Assembly: GCA_002917775.1 (NCBI GenBank)
Contig: KZ627149.1
Span: forward strand, 46,829-84,613
Reading direction: 5' to 3'
DNA: 37,785 nt
Source of the DNA: Glaciozyma antarctica PI12
Lineage: Eukaryota; Basidiomycota; Microbotryomycetes; Kriegeriales; Camptobasidiaceae
Below are positions 1 through 10,599 of the stretch, piece after piece. Position numbers and translations under genes: made by a program. Position 1 is the first letter of the stretch. Every line of letters starts with the position of its first letter. Under the pieces are notes generated by a model, which made no database searches, was not told the DNA's origin, and saw only the letters and a program-made list of their open reading frames with translations.

Positions 1-1
1 T

Positions 2-586
2 TGCCTTCCTCCACTCGACCACCCTCACTTTAATCCCACCGTCCTTCCTTCCCTCGTCACCCTCGGTCTGGCTCGCATTAATCCGGACAGCCCCAACGCT
101 TTCGCCCACTGCATCTTCGCGCTATCGACCCAGCTGGAAGCCATCTCGTGCGAATTCCCTCGCTGGCCCTCCCTTTTCCACCTGGCTTGGGCTTCCGGAT
201 TCGACGGCACGACGAACATCGTCCGCGAGAAGACGCTCTTCGATTTGGGCGAGGTCAGGACTGAAGAGATAGCTGGGAGATCGAGCTGGGGTCATCCCGC
301 TACGGACGAACCGCTCCATCTTGGTCTCGCCGGCTTCATCGAAATAGATCTGGTGGAATTCGCGTTCATCGTCGAGGGCCTCAACACCTACCGATTCGCA
401 ACGCTATGCCTCTCGACTAGTCTTGTGGAGAGCGTCGCTACGGAGGCGGCGAAAGCAGGGCTCGAGAACTTTCTACCATCTATGGGCGTGGAGGTATACT
501 TTGAGGAGATGGCGGTGGAGAGGGGAGCGTCGTTGGTCTCGGCGGAGTTCTGGAGGAGGCGAGGACGAGCTGGGAGCTTCGAGTGA
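2..586 (+). CDS. F-box/LRR-like protein, C-terminal part (copy 1, runs off the left edge)
   Basis: This is the 3' end of a gene that starts left of the window. One frame is open from position 2 to a TGA at 584-586. It matches, in order, the C-terminal halves of the F-box-like genes at 24367-25532 and 34640-35774: a leucine-rich stretch (NPTVLPSLVTLGLARI), a FATLCLS segment and a final VERGASLVSAEFWR block. Family members of this type in red yeasts are thought to be F-box/LRR substrate adaptors, but no F-box lies in the visible part. The first 257 nt are almost identical to the reverse complement of 14467-14716; the rest is only moderately similar. By alignment with the family, the frame seems to change at about position 20-30, at the same place as in copy 2, so this copy may be broken at its left end. 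The start and the upstream exon cannot be seen. Confidence 0.6.
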   Translation, partial: CLPPLDHPHFNPTVLPSLVTLGLARINPDSPNAFAHCIFALSTQLEAISCEFPRWPSLFHLAWASGFDGTTNIVREKTLFDLGEVRTEEIAGRSSWGHPATDEPLHLGLAGFIEIDLVEFAFIVEGLNTYRFATLCLSTSLVESVATEAAKAGLENFLPSMGVEVYFEEMAVERGASLVSAEFWRRRGRAGSFE

Positions 587-1082
587 GCTGAGCGAGATGC
601 TCGGCAAGTCTTTCTCTCGTTCTTTATCGACTCTAATCTAAGCTCACAATCTTTTCGGTAGCAGTTCTTCACCACTACAAGCCCTGTATTCACCCTCGCT
701 TGAAATCCTTCGACTTTCGCCCGGCATCTCCTCCTCCCTCTCGAGTCTCCCAACGTCTTCTCACCACCTTCAGCTCTCTTGGTTCGTCTCTCCCAGTTCC
801 GTCCCTCGCTGATGCGACCTGATGCCTGTCGTATGCAGACCTTCGTCTTGCACCCTGCGGCGCCAGCATCTACCCCCGGCTTAGGAGAAGTTGCTCGTTC
901 GCTAAACCAGCCTTGCGATGAAATCGACGAGATCTCGACTGCACCTCGTCGGCGCCTGCTTCTCTCTCACCGTCTCGATCTGCTGCTCGGCCAGCGAAAC
1001 TTTCGCAAGACCGGCGAACCTCCCCCCACTCATCTCGCCTCCCCACGGGCGAACCCCTCTCTCCCTCCTCCATCTCTGCGCG
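587..1082. other. Intergenic, F-box copy 1 to GFA gene
   Basis: No ORF here has convincing protein character. The stretch holds the 3' flank of the F-box-like gene and the promoter and 5' leader of the GFA-type gene. The part just before the ATG at 1083 is rich in C and T, as in other leaders of this window. An ATG at 918 is in frame with the gene, but the extension it would add matches nothing in the family, so 1083 was kept as the start. Confidence 0.5.
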
Positions 1083-1672
1083 ATGACTTCAATCAGCGGA
1101 CAGTGCAACTGCGGCTCTATGAAGCTCACCATCCCAACTCCCACCTCATCCCTCCTCTGCCGTACGTCCCCCCCGCCCTCCCGTCCAAGAACGCCGGCTC
1201 ACCTCCTCCGCTAGACTGCACCTCCTGCCGTACCGCCTGCGGATCTCTGTACGCCTCCACTCTAACCGTGCGAACGAGAGCTGATCACCGACGCAGCTTC
1301 TCCGTCAACTTGGTCGTCCCTACTGCGGATCTCAAGCTGAGCGGCACGCCCAAACGGTACATGGACACGAACACGACGAGCGGGAACCCCCTCGGGCGAT
1401 GCTTCTGCGGCAATTGTGGCTCGTGCGTCCTTCCCCCTTTCTCTCTCGCACCGCTGAGTCCTCGCAGCCCGATCCTCTCGGACGCAGGACCCGTGAGCTA
1501 CGTCAAAGCAGGTGTGTCCCAGCATTATCCGATATCCGTGAGGAAAAGTTGATGAACAGGCTTATTCCCGCCGGGGTCGATACCGAAGCCAGCTGCGGAG
1601 ATCTTTACGAGGAACTGCGAGAGCTGGGAGAGGCCGGCGGAGGGAGCGCACCAGGTCGCTGCGATGCCGTAG
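1083..1672 (+). CDS. GFA/CENP-V-type zinc-binding protein
   Basis: A four-exon gene of 147 codons: 1083-1161, 1215-1422, 1468-1511 and 1560-1672. All three introns are 45-53 nt with GT and AG ends, and codon phase is kept throughout. The spliced protein has the zinc ligands of the glutathione-dependent formaldehyde-activating (GFA) fold in order: CNC near residue 8, LLCHCTSC near residue 26 (created by the first splice) and FCGNCGSPI near residue 90 (created by the second). The end, with a tryptophan-proline pair and a final MP, fits the usual close of fungal GFA proteins of this size. Such proteins bind structural zinc and often a second zinc near a thiol-binding pocket. Most have no known substrate, and glutathione-linked chemistry is only a family guess. 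It is probably a soluble cytosolic protein, since no signal or membrane segment is visible. Confidence 0.88.
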
Positions 1673-2255
1673 AGGCGTCGTCAAGGGTGGTTTGTGGAGT
1701 GAGAATACCGCCATTCTTTCCTTGCTGTTCAGCGATGGGTCGACTCGCTTGGGCAGGACGTGCGGGTCTTCAATCTGCTCCGCTTTGAGCTTGCGAAGGG
1801 CTTCTGTACAGCTCGTATCGCGTTCCTTTCGCTGCTTCCTGTCTCCTCCTCGCTCTTCCCTGTACTCTCCATTGCAGAAACGCCACGCAACTTGAAAGGC
1901 GAGCGGATTGAGCAAGTCGCTTGCCAACGGCGCCGTCGCTGCGAGCTCGCTATTTCAGCACTCGAGCTTCCTCCACGGCACCAATTCCGCCTGCCAGTAG
2001 TTACTTCGAATAGAACAGCGCACGAACGAGACTGCGCTGGCTGGGGTGAGCGTCGTCGTGTTTTACAGCACCCCCCGCAGAGCTCGCAGTAGGGCAGAAC
2101 TTCACGCGCGTGGGCCAGCGTCCTCTTCCTCAGGTTGACCTCCCCCAAGACCAGCAGCAGCCAGCACCACCAACCCCTCCTCCTTCGAGCTCCAACCCGC
2201 AGGACCAGCCCAGTCAGGCCCGGCGGCGCCTCCACCCACCCCATCTCCGGCACCG
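1673..2255. other. Intergenic, GFA gene to SGNH hydrolase gene
   Basis: No supportable gene was found. Open frames exist on both strands, the longest on the minus strand over about 1729-2277, but they are arginine-rich or compositionally odd and show no domain. The stretch most likely holds the 3' end of the GFA transcript and the promoter of the SGNH gene. Confidence 0.45.
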
Positions 2256-4022
2256 ATGCAATACTCGAAGGTCTCAACGGACGACAGCGAGACGCACGAG
2301 CTCGACAGCCCCAGCTACGGCCGTTCAGTCCGTATCGCCCTGCCTGGCGCGCCTGGGGACCTTAACAACAACTCGCGCCTGTCGTTCTGCGCTCCTCTGA
2401 CGAGTCTGAGCAAGCCCGCTCTCGTGAGTCCCTTCGTAGCTCCCAGCTCGTTCATGCTGACTCGCCTCACCTCTACACAAGTCCGTTCTCGTGCGGACCT
2501 CCTGCCAGCACCTCAAGAACGCAGCCGCTGACCCCTCGACTCCCACAGGCCCTCCTCTCCTTCCTCATCCTCCTCACACCCTTTGCCTTCCACCGCCCTC
2601 CTCCGCCCTTCCCTCCTTTACCCGACCACTGTTTCCCCTGCGGACCCTCGGACGACCTGTGCCAAAAATGGGGTAGCGCAGTCCTCAGTCGCTCGAGGAC
2701 GTACACCGGCTCAGGCGCGCAGCTTGACCCGTTCTTCGCCAAGGTGCGCGCGGGACGAAAGGTCAAGATTGGGATTATCGGGGGCAGTATCAGCGCGTGT
2801 ATCGATTCTGAACTCGAGGATTGTTATGCGAACAGGTTGGAGGCGCAGCTGGGGATGGACTTTAGGGATTATGGAGCGGAGGTGGAGGTGCTGGATGGAG
2901 CTATCAGTGCGGTCGGGAGCGACTTCTTTGCGAGTTGCTGGAGTACGAGGTTCCTCGAGGAGGTCGACCTTATGATCGTCGAGCTGGCGGTCAACGACGT
3001 TTGGGAGGGCAAGGAGAATCGCAACATGGACGCCTTGTTACGGTCCCTCCTCGAGCGACCTTCGAAGCCCGGAGTCCTCCTCTTCAACATGTGGTCGCCT
3101 CTCCACCCCTGGTCGAACGGAGCCGCCTCGATCGACAACCTAGCGCAGTTCTACGACCTCCCCGTCATCTCGTTCGTCCCTCCTCTCCCTCTCCTTTGCA
3201 AGCTAACCCCATCCCAACGGCAGGCACCGCAACGTCGTCTACCACCAACGGCAACTGCACCGCAAGCCCGATGAGATCCACAAGTGGTTCTCTCCCGGCG
3301 CTCAAGGACTCTGGCAAGGCGGTCACCACCCCGCTAAGCTCGGGCACGAACTATCCTCCGACCTCCTCGTTTCGTTCTTCCGCGAACGCCTTTGCCGGCC
3401 CTCGCACGTCGTAGAAGGCCAGATGGGACTAGATCTTCCTTCCCATTTCTCCGCCGTGCGTCCACACCCTCTCTCCCGCGTGAACGGAGCTGACGAAGGA
3501 AACAGTGGTCCCCCTTCCAAGGCCTCGACGAAGAGCCCCACCCCTCCCACGCCGCCTCAGTCTGCTACGGTCCCCAACCCGGCGAGCTCCATTTCCCCTT
3601 CTCCAAATCCCCCTCCTCGTCCGTCCACGGCTTCGCCCTCGCGCACTGGGGGGCAAAGAACTTCCTCGCGGCGCACGAGGTGGGAGATCGAGTCGAGTTT
3701 GATGTAGAGGTTAAGCAGGGGTGGGTTGCGATTATGTATTGGAGGAGCATGACGTTGGGATTGGGGAGGGCGAGGGCGTGGTTGCGAGGGAGTGGTTGGA
3801 AGGTTCGAGGTGGCGTGGTGGGGGGATTGGGGGGAGAATGGTAATGTCCCCGTGTATGTTTCCCTTCCACTCTTCATTTCTTTCGGAGCTGATGAGTAGT
3901 GCAGGCGACATGATATCAGGACGGATTGGCCGAGCGGGAAACGCAAGGTCATCGTCGAGATCGACCCGTCGTCCAGCGTCGAGGGATCGCACGAGTTCCG
4001 CATCTCAGCTGTCATCATCTAG
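2256..4022 (+). CDS. Membrane-anchored SGNH/GDSL-type hydrolase
   Basis: Five exons (2256-2423, 2549-3171, 3224-3455, 3506-3840, 3905-4022) give 491 residues with phase kept at all four junctions. The N-terminal 56 residues are hydrophilic. A hydrophobic segment (ALLSFLILLTPFAF, about residues 57-70, begun by exon 2) then acts as signal anchor, so the catalytic part should face the secretory lumen or cell exterior. Cysteines follow (CFPC, C-QKWG). The SGNH blocks are clear: IGIIGGSIS with the likely nucleophile Ser near residue 136, the ELAVND block with its Asn, and HHPAKLGH near residues 298-305 with the likely catalytic His. A beta-rich C-terminal domain ends in FRISAVII. Fungal relatives are annotated as GDSL lipases or capsule-associated proteins; the substrate, perhaps an acetyl ester on a surface glycan, cannot be read from the sequence. 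It converges with the P450 gene, 194 bp away. Confidence 0.88.
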
Positions 4023-4216
4023 AGTAGAGGCATCCATATTATCCGCTGCAACATCGTCGTTCGATACCACCCTCTCGCGGCGTCCAAGGCGCAGCTCGGC
4101 CCTGATCTCGCTCCTCTCTGCTCGCGACCCCTCTCTCCAGTTTCTCGCACGGCATATCATGCTCAAACAGCACTGTCAAACTGACTTACTAAACTACAGA
4201 CGTCCCACAACAGCAT

Positions 4217-6332
4217 CTACACGATCGACCGCCGCTTAAACGCCAGCCTCACCTCGCCGACTCCCACTCCCTCCCCTGAGCTCCTCCTCGCCTGCGACGC
4301 CTCATCAGCCTCCTTCTCACTCCAGCCCGAAACCAACCTCACCTTGAACACCCTCTCCCTCCTCTCCCCCTCCTCCTCCCCCTCCCCCTCCCCCTCCCCC
4401 TTCCTCGTTCCAAACCCCTCGGCGAACGCGACATGGTACCTCCTCAGCACGCAAGCAAGAAACAACGTCGCCTGAATCGTCGCGAAATTTTTCCCCACGC
4501 ACACGCGAGGGCCAGTCAAGAAAGCGAGGAACGCAGAGCGGTCCCATGTATATTCAGCAGTGTCGATGAAGCGTGCTGGGCGGAATGTGTGCGGGTCGTC
4601 CCATAATGCCGCTGTGGGATCGTTAGCGGTGCAGGGAAAGAAGAGGGAGAACGTACGGTTGTAGTGCGTCGCTAGAGGGGAGAGGAAGACTTCGGAGCCA
4701 GCGGGGATGAAGACTGTTCGAGCTGTGGTATCTTGCGTGCGATGAGAGGGGAGGTACCGGTCTTCCGTCGCTTTAAAGGAGATGAGAGGAGTGGGAGGAA
4801 AGAGGCGGAGGGTTTCGAGGAAGGTGGCGGTTGTGTAGCGCTGTTTTTTGGAGTTAGCGAGGAGAAGGGAAGGGGAGAGGGGACGCACGAGGTGGGGAGA
4901 GCAGGAGTAGGGAGGTGGGGAGCCGTCGAAAGGGGAGAAGACGGAGTTGGCTTCTTGCTGGATGAGGTCTTGATGCTCGGGGTGGAGAGCGAGGAGGATG
5001 AGAGCTGCCGAGAGGGCGTTCGAGGTCGTATCTTCGCAATGCGCTGCGTTAGCTTCCCCATTAAGCGCAGGGAGAAGAAAAGCGGCGCACCATGACCAGC
5101 GAACACGAGCGACAGCATATTCGAAAGGATCTCGTCGCGCGATAGGGCCGGAGATCCTCCCTTCGCATCGTTCTCCGCAACGAGGTTGCTGAGGATATCG
5201 CTTGAGACTCCCTCGTACTCGTAATCCGCCTTGCGGTCGTCGATCAGTTCCTGCAGGTATGACTCGAGCTCCTGGTACGCGAGTCGGGTACGGCGAAGGC
5301 GTGTAATGGGGAGGCGGAAGACCCACTGCGAAGCGACATCAGCGACGAGCCGCGCGGAGAGTTAGGAAACTGACCTTGGGCAGTAAAAGCTTTGCATTGA
5401 TGTTGTTGAGAGTCCCGGATAGAGCTTTGGTGAAGGAGAGCGTGTGGCCGAATGGGACGTGCTCGCGACCATCGGCTTCAGGCCAATCGAGCGAGGTGCC
5501 GAATCCAGCGCTGGAGATGAGCTGCGACGTCGCATTAGGTTGGCTGAGAGCTTGCGAGAGAGGTTCGAGTGACGAACCATGAGAGTGAGACGCTTCGTGA
5601 CCGACGTGATCTCGACTACCGTCTCGTCGCGAACGCTTTCCTCCTCGAGACGCTGGAACCAGCCTTGACAGAGCTCGTACGTCGTCTTCCAGACCTCGAG
5701 ATTGTTGAGCTGTCCCATCGCAGGCATTACTGCAGGAGGATTGGGTAGGTGCTTGCGTGGGAGACTCGATCGACTCACGAATCTTGCGATGGCGTCGCGA
5801 GATCTCTTCCTCGCTCGAAGCAATGTTTGGGGTCCACCAGTCATAGATTCTGCGTCGAGGAGCTCAGCGCCAGTACTTCCAGCTCGATAAAAGCACCCAC
5901 TTGCGAAGTCGCACGCTTTTGACGAACGACGGATCGGCGACGATGGACCTGACAGCCTCAGAGTCCGCGACGAGCACGGTCGGCTTCACCTTGAGAAGCG
6001 AGTAGATAGTGGCAACGGTCGTGTTGCACCGCTCAAACACTGCTCCTGCATCAGCTCCACTCCTGCAGAACCGCCACCGCAACTCACCCTCGAACTTCTC
6101 CCTCCACAGCGCCATCGCCTGGACATTGAGCTTCGTAGAAGCCGGCAACAGTCGCCAGATGCTGTTGAACGGTCGTAGGAGGGTGAGAAAACCTGGTTGA
6201 TCGCTACCGTGCAACGCATCAGCTCGGCGGAGGAAGTGGCAAGACGAGGACTCACCGGCGCAGCCTGAGGAGCCGCAGGAGGGTGTGGGAGAGCCAGAGG
6301 GCGGAAAGGGCGACGAGCAGGTAGCTCAGCAT
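4217..6332 (-). CDS. Cytochrome P450 monooxygenase
   Basis: A minus-strand gene read as nine exons (6332-6256, 6203-5901, 5849-5779, 5729-5578, 5521-5375, 5325-5091, 5031-4889, 4840-4657, 4611-4217), giving 568 residues in one frame. It starts with a membrane anchor (LLVALSALWLSHTLL). The I-helix reads FAGHDTTSN, restored exactly by the splice at 5090/5032. The ExxR helix is ETLRLFPP, the following motif is FRPARF, and the haem loop is FLTGPRVCVG with the ligand Cys near residue 475. It should be an ER-bound, haem-thiolate oxygenase fed by a P450 reductase; no subfamily or substrate can be assigned. Two oddities: exon 2 contains a GTGAGT site with no matching acceptor in phase, so about 15 extra residues (GELRWRF region) may be retained, and an acidic Gly-Glu repeat coded by a microsatellite lies after the haem region. 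The amidohydrolase gene ends 235 bp upstream. Confidence 0.93.
4377..4402. repeat. Hexamer microsatellite (ccctcc)n inside P450 coding sequence
   Basis: About four tandem copies of a CCCTCC unit lie on the plus strand. On the coding (minus) strand they read as alternating Gly and Glu codons, followed by more Glu. The unit is six bases long, so length changes by whole units keep the reading frame. Confidence 0.8.
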
Positions 6333-6567
6333 CGGTGGCGATGTGGTAGGAGCGAAAGAACGGTTGGGGCGTTGGGGAAGACGAACACAGAGGTCGGCTG
6401 ATGCGGACGGGCCCTTCTCTCCGAGGAGGTACGCAAGGCTTCCGCGGAGTTGTTCACTTGCCAGATACTGTGCGTGGGGCCGTGGAGCAGGCTGGGGAAT
6501 GAACGGGGAAGTGGACGAGAGCAGGAGAGCAGCGGCGAAGCGAGCAGGCGTCGAGATGATACACACT

Positions 6568-9500
6568 TCAGTTCAGCAGCTCAACACTCCTCCCATCGCC
6601 CGAAGACAGCGCCACGGGCCTACTTCCAAACTCGAACGGATCGCGCTGCACCATCGAACGTATCAGCGAGCCCCTTCAGAGAGAAGAGGGAAGATACGCA
6701 CCTCGTAAGCGACGAATTCCTCAAACTCGTGCGCGACGGGGAGGTCGAGCATCGTCTCGAGGTTCGACGAGAGCCAGGCGACAGCGTCGGAGCGGATGAC
6801 TTCTCCGTTCGAGTCTCTAGCAGCCCAGGCAGCTTCCCAGAGCAGAGTGCGAGCTTGCCATTCTTCCGGTACCTGGAGCGAAACTGTCAGCGAAACGCGA
6901 TGGAGAGCAAGGTGAACGCACGCCTAGGCCAACGAGTACACCGGCGTTGTGGAGGATGTTGGCAGCGTTACGCTTGGTGAGAGGAGGACCGGGGGTGCTG
7001 TGGACGGAGGGGTAAGTCGGTGCGCGATTGAGAAGGAAGAACGCGCGCACGCTCGACGTTCGTCCCACGATTCAGGGAACGCGCGAGGAGGGCTGAGGAT
7101 GACCGAGATACCAGCGTCGGCGAGCTCGTCGGCGACAAGGTGAGACTCCTGTCCTCCATGACTGCCGATGCGTCAGCTCAATGCCAACCCCAAAGTGAGA
7201 AGACGAACATGACCCATTTGAGCTTCTTCCCTCCCACTAACGTCGAAGCCGCCTGGACCTCCCTCTTCAGCAGAATGAGGGTAGCAATAACGTCGGCCTT
7301 CCCCGCGTTCACGACCAGCGATATCTCGCCTCTCGCAACGAGCGCGAAATAGTCGGTCCCTTCGCTCGTCGCAGCGTCCCCCCTCAAGCCACCGAGGAGC
7401 AGGCCGCGAAGCTCAGCGATCTCGGTGCTGATAGAAGGCATCTGCGTTCCCTTGTAGTGTCCAATCGTCCTGCGCGATCATTAGCTCGGTGCGAGGGAGG
7501 AGCGAGGAGGACTCACACATGCAGCGCGACGGCGTCCTTGAGAACCGCTCCCTTCTCCAGAACTGCTCGCGAATCGTCAGCTCCTGCAATTCTTCTCGAG
7601 AAGAAGTCGAAATAATCTCACCATTTGCCGCCCCAGTCCTAAACGCCACACTAACGCCCCTAAAGAACCCGTCCCCCAGCGGCGCCGTAATCGCCTTCCC
7701 CACTCCCGCCGCTTTCGCAATCCTCAAATGCTTCCCCCCAAACGCCAGTCCATCCACCGCTTTCACCGCCACTCTTGGTCCCCACACCTGCTGCGCCCGA
7801 CTAAGCTCCCCGTGCATGAGCGGATCGAAGACGGGCGCATCGGTCGTGGAGCGCTCGGCGATGATCTCGGTTAGACCGAGGGCGGGACCGAAGGCGATGA
7901 TGGGAGGGAGGAGGGAGCCGCCGTGGAGGTCGATCGAATGGACGTTGGTGGTGGGACAGAGGCCGAGGCAGACGATTGAGCCGGCGCGGAGGTGGATTGA
8001 GAAAGGGGTGGGGAGGTCGGCGCCGAGAGACGTGAGAGCGCCTTGTTGGCGGAGAAGGACCTCTGAGACGTTCGTGAAGACCACTTCGTCGAGCTGCTCG
8101 ATTTCGGCGATTCCGTGCAAGGCGTCGTCGTCGTCCTCGAGCGTGATGGGCTCCTCGGGCATCGAGGCGATAGGCGGGACGACGTGCGACGTGTCGAGAG
8201 GTTTGGCGGGGTAGGGGTTCCTGAGCTGCGAGATACCGTCGATGAAGACTTGGAGAGGAGTGGCGCCGAGAGTGAGAGGGTGAGAGTCCCAGAGAACGAG
8301 ATCTGCGTCGAAGTTCTTGCGAATGAGGCCAAGACGGTGGCCGAAGCCGGCGGTGCGCGCAGAGTTCGTGGTGATTGAGGCGAGAGCAAGGTTGGCCTGT
8401 CGTAGAATGTCAGTCGAGGAGGGAGGGAGAGGGAGGAGGAATTGCACTCACGGCAAGGCCGAAGTGGTGAGCTTGCTGAGCCTCGAAGAGGAGGTAGCGA
8501 GAATCAAGGACGGGGTGGTCGCTCTTCATGATCACCTGCGCGCGATGGGTTCAGCTGCGTGCGAGCGAGGAGAGACTGCAAGGGAGGAACGCACCGTGAT
8601 GTTGTTCTCCGCAAGGATCTTGCCGGCGTACTCGCTCCCCCTCCACGCCTCGCGCTTGTACCTCGCGCTGCGGGAATCAGCCATTGCTTCAGATCGGGGA
8701 GGAAGCGGCGCACTTGGTAGCAAAGATGGCGACGGCTGGAGTCGAGTTCCACGCCGTTTTGATCAAGTCGGGCACCATGTAGGCCTCGTGAGCGTGATGG
8801 AACTGTTCGCCCCGTATCAGCTCCACGAATCCTAAGGACCGAAAAAGGGACTCGCCGCAGCGATGGGGAACTTGAACTCGTTCGTGTGGCGAACAAACGC
8901 TGAGAAGTCGGTCGATTCATAGCAGTGCGTGTTGACGAGGACCTGTCGAGTAAGTCAGCTTCTTCTCCAAGCCGGATTGAAGAAATCACACCTTCCCGCG
9001 AAGAACGTCGACCAGCGCCTCCCACTCGAGGTCATCCGGGAACTTGGCAGCGAGAACGTCTCCCTTCGAGTGGGCGATGAGTGCGGCTTCGCAGTACTCG
9101 TCTTGCGAGATCTTGATCTTGCGCGCGATCTCGAACGACGAGCGGAAGTTGTACGCCAGATCCATTCGAGTCTTCTCTTGCGAGATCAGTTCAATCGTCT
9201 TAGACGCAGCGAGGGGGAACGAACGACGCACCTGCTGGTGAACTCTGCGGATGTTCTCACCACACGCCATCTTCATGTGCCTCCACCTCGGTGGCTCTCC
9301 CTCCCTCCACTCCTTCCCTTTTCCCACCACATTATACGGCATCTCCAGCACCAAGCTCTCGGGCGTCCTTTCCCTCGTCTCGCGCAACTTGATCACGAAC
9401 GCCTGTCCTCCGATATTGTTGGCGCTGCCGGGGAGGATGAGGGACGAGGTGACACCACCAGAGATGGAGCGCTTGTAGGAGAGGTCGTGCGTGTTGAGAC

Positions 9501-10260
9501 CGTCGAGGGAGCGGAGGAAGGGGAGGATGGGCTTGGAGATTGAGTTGGTGTCGTCTGCGCCTGAGAGGGCCGGAGCGGAATCGACGCCGATGTGAGAGTG
9601 CTGCAGCTGGAGTCAGCGGGTTCAGAGAGAAGAGAAGGAGGAGCGCACCATGTCGAAGATTCCGGGAGTGAGGAACGCTCCGTGTGCGTCTACGACGACA
9701 GTGTTGCTCGGGAGGGAGGAGATGTCGAGAGAAGCTCCGACCGAGGTGATGATCCCGTTCGCAAGCAGAACGTCGCCGTGCAGTAGCTCGTGTCCACTAT
9801 CCTCGCCAGTCCAGATAGTCGCGTTGCGGATAACAGTAGGAGGAGTTCCCTGCGTAGCTCTTCAGCTGCGTCCTCGAGCACGAGCTCCTGCCCTTCTCCC
9901 TCGTCCATCCACCCTGCCACGCAGCACGCTACTCACCTCTACAAAGCGATCACTCTTCTCCCTTCTCCCAAAGTCGCTCGGCGGGCCCGGCAAGCGGTGG
10001 AGCTTCGAGCACTTGTCTACGCTCTCCCTAAACGCCTCCACGACGAGCGGGTGGTGCACAGCTGTAGCGCGTTGAGGCGCACCATTCAAGGTAGAGAAGG
10101 CGAGGAGGGAGAAAGGAGCGATGAGGGCCAGGGAGATGATGGAGGCGTAGCTGATGCGGTCGAGCGGTCGCTTCGGAGGGAAGGTGGGACTGAGGAGGGG
10201 TCAGCTTGAGGGAGGCGGGCCAGGAAGGAGAGCTCACGCTCCGTTGGCGAGTTTGGACAT
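6568..10260 (-). CDS. Membrane-anchored amidohydrolase (imidazolonepropionase-like / CE9-annotated type)
   Basis: A long minus-strand gene with more than a dozen short introns; start ATG at 10260, stop at 6568, about 950 residues by estimate. The first exon is only 23 nt. Exon 2 adds a hydrophobic segment (ISLALIAPFSLLAF) that acts as signal anchor. An amidohydrolase N-terminal strand domain follows (IRNATIWTG, then DAHGAFLTPGIFDMHSHIG), where the splice at the DM/HSH junction builds the HxH metal site. Further matches are VNTHCYES, HHAHEAYMVPD, KSDHPVLDSRY, and the family's closing part TAGFGHRLGLIRKNFDADLVLWDSHPL, which carries the late strand that closes the TIM-barrel fold. A second half of about 330 residues (starting near 8150) repeats features of the same superfamily (LHGGSLLPP, LVARGEISLVVNAGKADVI) and ends at RPVALSSG. 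Fungal relatives are annotated as amidohydrolase or carbohydrate esterase 9; the true substrate is unknown. Confidence 0.88.
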
Positions 10261-10599
10261 GGCTATTCTGCGCGCAGAGAAGGGTAGGAGGGAGAGAGAG
10301 GAGACACACGACTCGAGGAACGACCGCATGGGCGATAGGCGCGAACGCGACCTGAGTCAGCCTTATCACCGCAAACAACCTCCGTGCCTGGAGGGCCAGC
10401 AGAGCAGGGCAGGGCAGAGTTGAAGCAGGCGCGAGCGGGAGGAAGGAGAAGAGCAACGACCTCTTCCGCGGAAGGCCCTCCGCACGCTCAATGTGGAACG
10501 CTCCTGACTTCTCCCATGTAGTTCTCGCCCAACAAGACTGAAATAACGTCCATTACTGCGTGTGCTATGCGAACAGAAACTTCGATATGTACTCCTCCC
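10261..10599. other. Intergenic, PTC1 3' end to amidohydrolase start
   Basis: No gene was found. Both neighbours are on the minus strand, so this holds the PTC1 3' untranslated region and the amidohydrolase promoter and leader. Confidence 0.5.

Noticed and set aside
4733-5095. A 120-residue plus frame
   Set aside because: Antisense to P450 exons 7-9.
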